Shown piece after piece: positions 12,169 to 23,934 of a DNA stretch of 64,000 nt. The stretch's first letter is position 1; the number at the start of each line of letters is the position of its first letter. Origin of the DNA: Naganishia liquefaciens (taxonomy: Eukaryota > Basidiomycota > Tremellomycetes > Filobasidiales > Filobasidiaceae); contig BLZA01000028.1 of assembly GCA_013423385.1 (NCBI GenBank), positions 248,001-312,000 of the forward strand, read 5' to 3'. Both the position numbers and the translations under genes were made by a program. The notes beneath the pieces were generated by a model, which had not been told where the DNA came from, did no database searches, and worked only from the letters and a program-made list of their open reading frames with translations.

Positions 12169-15136
12169 TCATTCCTCGACGCGCGTCATCTCGTGCTCGG
12201 GCATGTAGATATAGTCCATCGCCCGTCGATTCGGGGCAAGAAGACGCGCCCATTCGAGGTAGAGTCGCGCACTGTCAAGAACGCCACCGTCAGTGAAACA
12301 TCCCCGGACTCATCGCGTCTGGTACTCACGTGTAGGCAGCCATGTCCACTCGTCGCCAGTGCGTCTTGAACCAGATCCTACCAGACGCAGCGATCTCCGA
12401 GGCGAGGCGGTCGTTGCCGTTTTCACCGTTTTCGTCACCCCGGAACTGTCAAGAAGGCGTGAGGACGTGTTGAGCGATGTCAATGTGTCCGACCTACGAA
12501 AGTCAAAGCGTCATGCAAGTCAGAGTAGTCGAGCTGGATAGGAACGTAGTGAATCCAAGGCTGGATTCGATCGGTCCACCATTCAGCTGCCCGAGAAAGT
12601 CAGTTGGGATCCCGTTCTTTCGAAATGCAGACATACGCATAATGGTAGACTTGAAGACCAGAGAGCCGCCAGCCAGGAGTCTGCTGAATCGAGCCGACCA
12701 CGAGTTGCCGTCACTGTGACTTGGTCTCAGCAAGAGAAGAAGGAACAGTGGGTGACCGACTTACATGTCCAACACATATTTGTAGTTGAGCGCTTCTTCA
12801 AACGTCATCTGGTTCTTCTGGAAATCGAACAAATTTTCCAGCTCCTGGCATGTGCCGTCCTCAGCAACACATTCTGCCAGTCGAAAATGTCAGCATCGAT
12901 TCGAATCCCCGTGAATACTCTACCTACGAATCGGAGATCCAGCGAAAGCAATGTCAAAGATCTTCTTGTTCAGTTCGGCGGCAGGAATGCGCGACACTGC
13001 TTGAGAGAGCTGTGCCTTCTTGTTGGGGTATAGCGCAGGAGGCAAGAGGTCGACAGATCCTGGTGCATCGGGGCGGGTGAGGTTGATGGCACGGACCCGG
13101 TGACTGTTTCGCCAAGGTCGGTCTGCCGCATAGTGTGTACCGGTGTTGCTGCCTCGCCACAGGAGCTTGTCCGAAGTTCGTTCGGCCCAAGGCACGACGG
13201 GAAGATCCTCCAACCACTGTTCGACGGGAACGGCCAAGATGTCGGCGTGGAGCGAAGTCTTGCTCAGACTAAAGACGGGCTTGAGTTGCCCGTCGACGTG
13301 AACCTCTCTTCCCTGAGTGACACCGTGCAGAGCGAGATTGTAGGGATGAGTGCAGAGGTCGGATTGGGCTTTCAGATCAGCCACAAAGTTCTTTCCAGTG
13401 GGTTTGAAATCTTCGTGATTCTTCTGCATGTTCCTGGCATTCGAGGTGTAGGGACAAGCCATCGCCCAACCCTTGACCGAGGTATCCAGCTCTTCAGAAG
13501 GGTCATAGTCTTCGATACAAACCTGTCAGCTAACTTGGTTGCGAGAATACCCATTTACTCACACTCGCGATCATCCACTCGCATTTGCAGATCCGCGCGA
13601 TGCTCAAAAGAGATGAAACTCTGAGGCGTGTCATGAACCGAATAGATCGCGCGGCAGTCAGGGATCCACTTGGTCGCGCCAAACTCTTGGAGCAAGTTGA
13701 CTTGTCCCTCGATGCGCTCGTTGGCGCCTTCAATGGGACCACCCGCCAGGTTGGTGCGGGTGCGAACATTGCCATTCTTGAGACTAAGCATAAAAGTATC
13801 GGGAAGTCCCATCGCGGCATCTAATCGCTTGTTGATCTCCGAGGGCGAGAATGCGTGGAAAATGTAGATGTCACGCATTATCGAATCGTACTCGTCCACC
13901 AAAGGCACATTGTTTTCGCTAAATGGAAATATTAGCAGATGGCGCGTGATGGCTCCGGGACACTCACACCACAAACTTCCACCACTTGTCAAAGCCCTGC
14001 GGCGGGTTCATTCCTCCGTTTCGTCGCTTGTACTCCGCCACGGCTTGCTTTAGCGTCTTTGATTGCCTTGCATTCTTGGCATCCCACTTGTCTTTGGCGT
14101 CTTTGATCAATTGCTTAATGGGATGCGCAGAAACAGGCAAAGACATGTTGACAGAGAGCAGACCGTTGTGGATCTGGTGGCGAGGTCCGAGCTTTTGACC
14201 GGAAACACTAGGCTGAACCGTCTTCTTCAGTCGTCGCTTGAATCCGCGCTCCCTACCCTCCTCGGCCGGAAGCGTTTGTCGGGGACTGCCCGCGAGTCGG
14301 CGTTGCGTGAAGTGGAAGTGATTGGACGCGTCGCTGTACAAAGCTGGAAAGTGGGAAGAGGAGACGGACCAGTCGATGTAGGGCATGATGTTGAAGACAA
14401 AAAATAACGCCATAGCCATCGCGATGCCGATCCATCGATAGTTTCGCTTGTATCGCCATCGAGTATAGACAGGCAAGCTTCCGGACCCCTTCTGTCTCTC
14501 CTTCTTTTCCTCAATGGCGCTGTTCCCGCCTCTTCGCAATGACAAGCGATGAGACGACTTTCTGGCGAGATTGCCGATGCGATCCAACAACGTTTCAAAT
14601 GAATGCCCGCGGGGTCGACCGGTTTGCATATCAACATTCACCGACGACCGTCGACCACCGAACCACCAAGAACCGGTTGATTTGGCGCTGGTGTTGGAGA
14701 GGGCAGACTCGGACGAGGTCAAAGGTCGGAAAGCTCCACCAAGAGACTGGAATCGATGCTCCCGTCGGTATTCGTCGAGTTGCGCCTTGGTCGGTGTCTC
14801 CGGCGAGGTGGGCGGAGAGGTATACAAGACATCATAGATTCGACCGGAAAGACCGCGAGACGAACTAGAGGAGAAAGAAGTGGATGCGTATTTGAACGAA
14901 TCAGGGGACGGCCGAGGCGGTTGCTCCAAGGTAGGCGTATCTGGGCACTGATATCCTTCGCGACGAGAGACATCTGGGGCCGTTTCGATTTGAGTCATCG
15001 ATCCGGAGGCGGACGAGGTCAAGCCCCGACTGGTATCACTTGCCTGCATGGCGAGATTGCAGGTGGAGAGGATAGAATGGCGGAGAGGAAGGTCTTGTGG
15101 CGGACTATTCGGAGATGTTGGTAAGATGTATGGCAA
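12169..15136 (-). CDS. CAP10-type glycosyltransferase (GT90), type II membrane protein
   Basis: This resembles the fungal CAP10/Cxt1 family, whose characterised members include Golgi beta-1,2-xylosyltransferases that build capsule polysaccharide and glycolipids. Eight exons (15136-13968, 13918-13563, 13509-12928, 12873-12765, 12713-12637, 12586-12498, 12445-12330, 12271-12169) give 866 residues. An alternative in-frame ATG at 15049 shortens it by 29. About 230 Ser-rich cytosolic residues precede one membrane anchor (IGIAMAMALFFVFNIMPYI). The luminal domain shows GFDKWWKFV, ENNVPLVDEYDSI, KLLWRGSNTG, YKYVLDIDGNSWSARF, and PEWWTDRIQPWIHYVPIQLD, all hallmarks of GT90. Acceptor choice for exon 3 (at 13509) was forced by reading frame. 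The donor sugar cannot be told from sequence. It begins the cluster of glycan-related genes. Confidence 0.9.
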
Positions 15137-17637
15137 TGGCCAATGGGTATGAAGAAGGGTTCAAGGATAGCAAGATATGTTCAAGGACGTGATGCAGAAG
15201 GGCACGATCGATGCGATCAAACTATATATTGCCCTGCTCTGGGCGGCATGAGAGCAAAGGGATGGTTCGTGTCCGATCCAAAGGACGTTTGGGAGAAGTC
15301 ACGTTGCATCAGCGCATCAGCTTTCCCTCGGAGATACTACCGTCTTCCGCAAGCCTTCCATCATGCGCCGTTTGCCCTAAGAGATGGCAGGCCAGTGCTA
15401 TCGCCGTCAAGCGCACAGCCGACGTCGCTCTGCAAAAGTTGAAACAGCGGATGAGAGAATCCGTTCCAGCTCTGTGAAACCGGATGGTCACCGGAACTCT
15501 TTGAAACCACTCAGGGGCGGTCTCTGTAGGCGGAAGGGGGCAGACTCTCGAGGTAGTCGCTGAAATGTAATTCAGGATTAGCCGATCCGAAGGTGTAGTC
15601 AGATTGTATGAGATCGCTCTGCCTACTACTCCTGCAATGATGGCAAAAGGCAAGAGGCCTTTCCGGCCGCTTGTCGATCGCTTGAACCAGCGACGTCTTC
15701 CCTGCAGTCTGCATGTACCTGATCAGCAGATGTATTTTTTTCCGTTCCGGTTAGTCGCTCTGTAAGTCAATCTGAACGGGACACGGTAGTCGTCACCTTA
15801 AAGCCTCTGTCGAGTGCAAGAATTAGTAGGACCTCGTGATTATGAGGCGACATATCGGTATCCTACACCGCAGCCTATCATTCCCGCCGTCACTTCCAAT
15901 AATTCTGGGTGTAATAGCTCGTGTCTCACATTTACATGACTCGTCAGATCCAAGATCGTCTGCTCCCGCGCGGAGAGGGCCATTTTGTGGGTTCCAGAGC
16001 CGCCTCGAGATCGAAGGGCTTAGGTTCTCAGGATGATGTGCCGGGGTCGGGGTAACTTTTAAGGATTCCCGTGAGCTATTCCGCAAATTACAAGATCCGC
16101 TGAGTGATCATCCCCTCGACTCGAGCCGGTCTTGCGAGATGCGTATTCAGCAAGACTGCTACGGATCTGCAAAGAACCGCGCAAGCAAAGGCCTAGTCTA
16201 GGTGCCTTTCTACTCAACTTTGCATCCACAGTTCAAGAATCGCTTGCGCGATTCTGCATTATGCCAGCAAACTTTTCGAAAGTCCCTGAGCGTTCAGGAG
16301 AATTGTGCAACGCATAAAGACTTGGCGAGACTGGTCCCGATTTATGGGGTTCGAGTCAAGAAGTCAGAGTTGCGGCCGAATTGATTTCCATAGCTGAATC
16401 TTCCTCAGTATAAGAATGAAATGCTCGGAGGGGAGGCGGTTGACATGTCAATTAGCGACAGATCCGTGATGTATCCAGCAGTGAGGATGGGCTTGAATTT
16501 AGCTGTTCATTACTGAACCGGGATCCGTCCGGTTTTTCCTTCTCGGACCGGCTTGGAACAAGTTTTTCCCTGTGCTTCCCTAGATGCCGCAAAATACGAT
16601 TGTACAGCATTTGTGCAACGCATATAAAATACTGACAACCAAGAAAACGCGCATGATTCTCTTTTTCGCGCTGTGTAATGGCCAAAAGTATCGCACATTT
16701 ACTCCTATCTTCTACAGTGACAAATGTACTAGTCCCTCGATCGTCCAGTAATTTACCCGTAACTGCCATCGATGTACAGATCGCTGCAGCTCTCCCGGTC
16801 GGCCTGTCTTCAACCCGGCAAAGTTTCCAGCTGGCTCAAGGCCTTCAGTGGCTCAATGTTCAACATCAAACACATCGGGATGACTGCAGAAGACCTTGGC
16901 TTGCGGGAAAGTACTGATAACTGAACCGCTTTCCGACTTCATAAATTTCCTTCTCCTCGACCCGATGTTAGACCCGTGCCTTTCAGGCCGTCCTCTGGTC
17001 CGACACATACGTTGTCCTCGCGAGTTTTAGCTGTTGCAAATGGATTTGCAGTCCAAGCTAAGCTGCGTTTGCAGCTCGCCCAGAGTTTCCGATCGACATA
17101 GCTCTGGAGGTGCTGCTAGAACCAGCTGTGCCCAGCCAGGATTACAGATGCCCGACAGCTTGTCCGACCCCTGAGGATTATCAGCTGGATTATCCTGAGG
17201 CACGCCCTGAAGCTAGCGATATCAAGCTTTGCGGAAATCGGATACGCGAGAGAGCCGTGCGGGGCTTGTCCTCGGGCTTCTCCTACGCGTCGCGTTCCGT
17301 CAGGCACTTGGCTTGACTGGCTTCCGGACGTTTGTGTGATCAGCTCTTTTGTGTTGATTCAGCAGTCAATAACCAGCGCGAGCTGAGCCCTGGTGTATAC
17401 CACCCTACAATTCGCTTGCGGTCCCCTGCTCTTGCCTCTCACTTCACACCGAATGTCATTTCCGGTACACTCCCTTATCGGCGGCGGGACTGTCACCGGT
17501 CACATTCCCTCAACACACCCCTTTTCACCGATCTCCAGCTCCTTGCGCTCGTTCCAGCTCTCCAAACCATTGTTATTCAATATAATATCAACATCGCGTC
17601 CACGTTCATCTCTATAACACAATCTTGCCTTGAATCA
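15137..17637. other. Long divergent intergenic region (2.5 kb) between CAP10-like and SGNH-like genes
   Basis: I find no convincing gene. Open frames at 15309-15653 (-) and 16452-16769 (-) lack motifs and splice support. The length fits extended promoters of two divergent genes. An imperfect palindrome is present near 17170. Confidence 0.5.
17170..17200. promoter_or_regulatory. Imperfect 31-bp palindrome upstream of the SGNH-like gene
   Basis: The halves CCTGAGGAT...ATCCTGAGG flank a central AGCTG. The arms pair with two mismatches. It lies about 440 bp before the ATG. The palindrome is directly visible; a regulatory role is only a guess. Confidence 0.35.
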
Positions 17638-20148
17638 ATGTCATCCGAAGTCTTGCTCGCCGGTTCTGATACCCCATCCTATACCCAACAGCCAGTGGAT
17701 CAACATCGCAGGAAACGCAATCACGACTCGCCAACGGTTGACGAGGGAACTCAACTCCATTTCGAGAAAATGGCGTCTCAGTTATCGGACTGGTCTACGC
17801 ATGGAGCGATCAATCTTCCCAACATCCCGACAAAGCCTCAAAGCGATTGGCTGAGGAACTCGGACGGCGACGAGAAGGGCAAATACAAAAGTCGGCGATG
17901 GTCTCTGTTAGATTCGCCGGGCAGCAGCGCAAAGGGTCGAGCACCAACGCGTTCATACTTCACCTATCTGCTCTTCTCGGTCATGATCGGTATCAACATC
18001 TACATCATCGCCCGGAGCTTCGCCATGGATCCTCAACAGAAACATCACGTCTTGCACCAGGACGACTTGCCGAAAGAAAGATTGTTGATTCAACGGGATA
18101 CTCGGCCAATTGAGGCAAAGTCATATGACTTGGAGGAGTATTACGGGTCGAGGGACTCGCCTATGTTCTGCGATCTTTGCCCGTCCGGAAACGAATTCTG
18201 CAAGAGCATCGGGTAAGTTCCAGGCTGAGAGCGTTCTCTGACTGGTTAGCCAATACTCCTATCGCAGACATCACAACCTGGCTTCAAGCATAGTCTACGA
18301 AGGCAAGTCTGGCACTTCATGAAGCATGACGACTGTCTGATCGCATCCATATCGATAGGCTCGAACGTCAGGCTTCATCGTTTCCTTCGCAAGCTGCAAA
18401 ATGGTGAACCTATCTCGATGGGCGTTATCGGTGGATCTGTCAGCTCTGGACACGGCCTTACCGCTAAAGGACGTGAGTGTATTCATCCTTTTCAGTTTTC
18501 AGGCAATCGAGGCTGATATCTTTTGCTTTGCAGATACCAACGAGAGAGAAGGCCCGCTCAACACGCACAGAAGGGTGTTTGACTACCTCACGAGCAAATA
18601 TCCCCATCCTGGTCACAAGTTCACGAATGGTGCAGTGGCTGCCACGGGCACGTATCTTCTGGCGCGGAGCGGTTCAATTTCCTGACCTTCACTGTGCAAC
18701 AGGCAGTGAATATTTCGCCACCTGCTTTGCGGAACATATTCCGGAGGATGTTGATCTAGTCACGGTAGAGTTGGGTAAGTTTTCTGATTCGCGTTCTACT
18801 TTGATTCCGCTGACCTTGCATTATTCAGCCATCAATGATGTCAGACATGTCAACTCCCAGGTGGAGTATGAAATGCTCATCCGAGGCTTGCTGGATCTGC
18901 CAAACAAGCCGGCGATCATCAACATGCAGTATGTCTCTTGTTTAGCACGCAAAGAACCGATGCTGATCCCACTCGCAGCACTCTTGGACTCATGTTCGAC
19001 CCCATCAGTCAAGGTGGAGATCAGGTAAGTGTAAACTTGTCATGCTCGAGCTCCGGCTGACCGGCCTGCGTAACAGCACCTTGGTGTCTCGCACTTCTAC
19101 GACATTCCGACAGTCAGCTTGCGCTCCGTTATCATGCCCATTATCATGGACGACTACAAGGCAGCGGAGCGTTTCTACACTATGAACTACCGCAGATCGG
19201 AAGAGCAGACTTGGGACGAGTTGATCGACTACCGACATGTATGCGCAGACTGCGTGTTGACCATTGCTATGTCTTGCTCACTTCCCGTTTTTGTACAGAT
19301 CAGCATAGACGGCCACCACTTGCTTGCCAACTTGACGACATTGTACATCGAACGCCAACTCTGCAAAATGAAGGCCATGTCCACTCTTGCAGCCGAAGGC
19401 CAGGATCCAAGCGCACACTCTTCAGAGTGGGCCTCACAGCACAAGTTCGATTCAGTTCCTAAGATGATGATCACGAGGAAATACAGCAAGGACAACGACG
19501 TTCCGGCTCTGCATCCCCAGTGCTTCTCGACGATCTCGAAACTGCATCCACTGACACCGTTGGAGCAGTTTGGATGGTAAGCCAAGGCAAAAGACGAGAT
19601 AGCCAGTCGTCTAAACCGCTTTATCCAACAGGGAACCATGGTCATGGAAAGATAAGGTTGGTAGATGCGCTGCTGATAATGCCTCTATTTGGCTAACTTT
19701 CCGTCCAACAGAAATACCTGGTTGCGAAAGTACCTGGCGCAAAGGCCACATTCCCCTTCGAAACCAAGATCGGAATCCTCAAGGTCTTCCATCAAAAATC
19801 AGCGAAATATGGACTCGGTCAAGTTGACTGCTGGGTGGATGACGATATTCACCGAAAGAAGCGAGTCGACTCGTACTGGACATATGAGTTCTCGCTCGTC
19901 GGGTAAGTATCAGTATTTCTCGATCAAAGCTGAAGTAGTGCTGACATCTGTTCATCAAGCTACACCATCATCGCTCAGGATCTGGCTCCCGGAAAACACT
20001 TGCTGCACTGCGAAGTGGTTGCGGACACAAGCGATCCAGGAGGCGGCCACGAATTCAGGATGACTTCTCTTACAGCGTAAGTATCGAGGAGAATGGGTCG
20101 TTACGCAAATTTTTACCCTGTCTTCACCGTGACCTTCACAGTCTATAA
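17638..20148 (+). CDS. SGNH-hydrolase-like type II membrane protein
   Basis: This is a probable secretory-pathway esterase or acyltransferase-fold protein acting on glycans. An N-terminal cytosolic part of about 105 residues is followed by one anchor (YFTYLLFSVMIGINIYIIA). The luminal domain carries SGNH blocks: GVIGGSVSSGHG with the serine, AINDVRH with the asparagine, and SIDGHHLLANL with a D-x-x-H. I read 12 exons beginning 17638-18212, 18268-18302, 18359-18472, 18534-18651, with further exons to 19960. The third exon is reached through an apparent GC-AG intron (18303-18358). The final codons are uncertain. Without a last splice the stop is at 20080 (610 residues). A good GTAAGT...CACAG intron at 20077-20141 would move it to 20148. 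It belongs to an uncharacterised basidiomycete family; exact substrate unknown. Confidence 0.8.
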
Positions 20149-21530
20149 GCAAGCTGGCGTCAGTTCAGTCCTGGTGTGATCCTGATTTGGTAGCCATCCA
20201 CGCTTTCCGGTTGGTACGCATTACGATCGCCGTTGACATTCACGCAGGACCGTGCGTGGCAACGTATGTGGATGCGCAGGGATGAGCGAAATAGAAGCGT
20301 GTCGTAGTGGCAAATAGCATCAAGTTGTAGAGAATATCGTTTTTTGTTCAGGGTCTTAGAGTATATCGCATGAAGCCATTCCCGCACGTAGATGGAATGT
20401 CCTGGCTGAATAGCCAAGTGAAGTCTCCCTAATCATTCATATCGCGTGTACTCAATGTCCTGTATCTTCCAAAGTTTCGTACAGATCAGGGCGATTGACC
20501 GGTGCTTACAATTCGTGCCGCTCTGCATAACAATCTTTTCTTCGGGTGTACACTTGGGATCGGTAAGTATCATGTAGCCATAAGGCATGATGAGGTCTGG
20601 CGTCGCCGGTTTGAGCAGCTGTTCGGACCGCCTTTCCTTCTTTCGATGACTTCCGATTCAGCAAGTCAATCGCTCGCTGCTCTCCCTCGATGTGCCTCGG
20701 GTATGCCAGGAACTCGTCCAAGTAATGTGCTTTCACCGCAAGCGAGAGATAACCTGCAACTAAAAACCTGGGCCTGATTCGAATCGCGACGCGACGCGTT
20801 CAGCGGGCTGTTCTCACCTAAAGTTTCGGATAAGCTTTGTCATTTTCGCGTCGCAAAAAGATGTCGATCTCGCGTAAAGCCGGCCAGCCGGCTGCTGTAT
20901 GTATATGCTGTGTACAAAACAGCCGGCTGCTGTACGTAGAACGTGTACATCGAGTCACTCAGCTAGCGGGCTGCCGGTACCTAGAAGGCCGCAATCATGC
21001 TGAGTGAGCATCTATGGGTATATCGGTCGTGAATCAGCACATGACAATCAGCTCTCAAGATCCTCGACAGCCACAATCCGGACATGCGTCAGACCATCCG
21101 GTTAAGTGTATGCGCTACCAGGGACCCGTGAATCAGTCTGCGTCTCCGGTCCGTAAAGTCATCAGACTACAGCACTAACGCCTGAAACCAGATTTCGAAT
21201 TGTCACTGACTCTTGGGGAATTTCGGCAAACAGGGCCTATCGTAGGTTTGTCCTTGGCAGACGATCAGAGCGATCGGATGATGCGATCGTAATGTAAGTC
21301 GTTCAGCTGATCGTTCCAACAAGCACAGCTTCCGTCCCAAGTGTCCGCCTGTTGTTTTCAACTAGTCCCCGTCGTGACGCCGTTGAGCTCTCCAAGTGGC
21401 ATAGGCGACTCTCGATCCATAAGACGTGCATTACGCAGAATTGAAAGCCGCCTTCGTAAGTTCATGACACCTTGGCCTTTGCTCTTGCTAAACTGTTGCT
21501 TCTTTCACGCCTCAACGCCATTCGTCGACT
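20149..21530. other. Intergenic region (1.4 kb) upstream of the PC-esterase-like gene
   Basis: No gene is supported. The region is of lower GC and contains a duplicated palindromic element near 20.9 kb. Confidence 0.5.
20886..20938. repeat. Duplicated palindrome-containing element
   Basis: An 18-bp unit, AGCCGGCTGCTGTAYGTA, occurs at 20886-20903 and 20921-20938 with one difference. Each copy starts with the perfect palindrome AGCCGGCT. The spacing of 35 bp and the position, about 600 bp upstream of a gene, suggest a paired binding site, but this is inference. Confidence 0.6.
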
Positions 21531-23578
21531 ATGTCCAGGTCATCTAGCGAACATTCTGATCTGGAAGGACGTTTTTATCGCCAGATAGCAGGCGAGAGTC
21601 CAGCCCAGCCTAATCGCAACCCCTTCTTTGTCGGTCCTCCCTATTCCAGCACCGGACCAACCGGACGACGCCCTTCATCACCTCTCACGGCCGACACCAG
21701 CAGTCTTCCCGATAGCGAGGTACCTATCACGCCGTCAATCAGGATCACGCATCCATCCGAAGAAAGAGTCACCGTCTTCAGGCAATTTACCGAGTACGAG
21801 AGCAAGAAAATGTCTCTATCTCAACCGGCCGGCTCTTTCACTGGGATCGAAAGTCCCATGACTCCTCCTCCTAGCACGTACGACATATACACGCCGAATC
21901 CGCTAGACACCCCCAAACTCTACACGGACGCCATCGATACCACACAAACACAATACAGCGCCTTTCCTCTGGAACAGAATGCCTTTCGCCGACGATCGTA
22001 TGCTGATGATGTCGCACTCGCCGGAGTGCCCAAAACAAGGATCAGGACTCGTCGGTTGATGAGGAAATTCAAGCAGATTCCATCCACGATCCGATTTGCT
22101 CTGCTGCTTGGCTCCATCGGGGTACTTGCGCTCTTGTGTCAGGCAGCACCGAGGATGCGGTCCTCAACACAAGGCTCATCGATCTGGATAGGTCTTCAGC
22201 GACAGTTCTCTCGAGGACTGGGTGCGATAGAGTTGTGCGACCCGTAAGTCTAGAAGATCGACGTTATGGTCCCGTTAGGAAGTATACTGAGATTTGAAAA
22301 CACAGAACGTACGGCGATGGCTTTGTGAATCAGGAGAATGTATGGGAAAGGGCCGACGGTGCATGCTCGTCCAGTCATCTCCTTCATCGCTTCCGGAATA
22401 CGCCCAAGACTCGATACCAGCAAGAGTTTCCCGAGTTTATCAACAAGACGGTTGTGAGTTTTTGCAGAATGGCTAGGACGGCGAGGAAGCTCATTTCTTT
22501 CTCCCCCCCCCCCTCAAGTTCATATACGGAGATTCGGTAGGCAGACACCTGTTTGACGATTACTGCCACTACCTCAAGATGGATTTCGAGAGACGGCCGT
22601 TCCCTGGCCAAGAGGAGCCGGTGATCTACTGGGAAGGTGCTGTCTGCACTGAGCCAAACCTGAACTTCAAGGTGACGCATTTGCATAATTATGGTATGCC
22701 ATCCTAACTTCCACGAGAATATCTGACTTCCACGCATGCTGACATTGTGTGATCAATTCAGGCTTCGCAAATACGTCGGAGTCGAATGAGGAATCCATGG
22801 CCATCGTGAAGCGCGCTTTCCCCGGAGGACCTTGGGATTTCGAGACCAGAATCACGCGACTCTTCGACGAAGCCTTGCCAGACTTGAAGCCCGACTTTGT
22901 TCAGGTGAGTCTGCTCGGGAAATCCTAGACTGGCTCTTTCTAATATACCTGATCAGATGAACGGTGGCGCTTGGGACTTTTTATGGATGTACAATCGCGA
23001 CATCAAATTCCGCCAATACAATGATGTCATTCCACAAGAAGATCTGCGAATGTTCCAGCAGAGGTTGAAAGAGCTCATCAACTTTGTGCGGGAGAAATTC
23101 CCGGAGGCCAAGCCTCTCTGGATTGACCCCCACTGGCTAAATCCCAATGACCTGAATGTTCGCCATGCGTGTAAGGATTGTGCCATGATCCTGTTCGAGC
23201 AACACACATACTGATCATCAGTACATCAGGGTCCGGCCCTTACTATCACATGGCACCGCTCAACCAGACCGAGGATTCGCCCCTTCTTCCACCGCTCTTT
23301 ACCCCGAGGAGACAGTCCCAACATCGTCATGCGCTTCATTCAGCAGCGGAAGAGACCGGTGTCGATATAGTGGACGTAAGTCTTCTCCATCATCTGCCTC
23401 GGCAAAACACTCATTCACTTTGTCTCCCGTTTTGCAGTACTGGAAGATCAAGGACAGCTTCGCTCCCGATGAATACTTTACCGGCCTGGATCGTGTGCAC
23501 CCCATTGAAGAACCAAGGGCAGTCGTGATTGATATGCTACTGGAAAAGATGCATCGGTGGTTCACGTACGGCATCTAG
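21531..23578 (+). CDS. PC-esterase/GDSL-like type II membrane protein
   Basis: A probable Golgi O-acyltransferase or esterase of the CAS1/TBL-like PC-esterase fold. Seven exons (21531-22243, 22306-22453, 22519-22693, 22762-22904, 22957-23170, 23230-23375, 23438-23578) give 559 residues. The first 180 residues are a Ser/Thr/Pro-rich cytosolic tail, followed by an anchor (IRFALLLGSIGVLALLCQA). The luminal domain has FIYGDSVGRHLFDDY, with the catalytic-type GDS, then NGGAWDF and, near the end, GLDRVHP as the D-x-x-H. One acceptor follows a run of ten or so C residues at 22503-22513. It is related only distantly to the four TBL-like genes that follow and lacks their cysteine-rich N-terminal module. 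It points away from the SGNH-like gene in the same orientation. Confidence 0.8.
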
Positions 23579-23934
23579 ACGGGACGTTGATTGGCCTCAA
23601 CGAGGCCAAGATAGAATCTAATGGGCTTATGGGGACACTGCATGCCAGACACTTTGGCAAAACCATTCACAACGTTGTACTACTAGCAAGACTCGGCATA
23701 TCAAAGCTCGAAATACAGTCAAAGGCGGTCATGTCCAAATTCGTTGCCTTTTTGCCGGTCGTAGGCAACAGCTCTCGACTGGTTAACAACAGTATCTCTG
23801 AAGTTAATGCCTCGCTTCCGAAAATCGGATTGCCCTGAACGTCTTGGACTTTACTCGTTCACGACGCTTCAGTCTTCTTCGCGATCACTTGATCATCGCA
23901 GCAACTGCCGGACTGTAAGAATGCAATATACTCT
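23579..23934. other. Convergent spacer between two esterase-fold genes
   Basis: These 356 bp lie between tail-to-tail genes. No gene or repeat is seen; terminators are presumably here. Confidence 0.5.

Noticed and set aside
18646-18706. A second possible GC-AG intron (donor GCACGT) in the SGNH-like gene
   Set aside because: A canonical GTATCT...GGCAG intron two to five bases away gives an in-frame protein (ATGTEYFATC) and is preferred.
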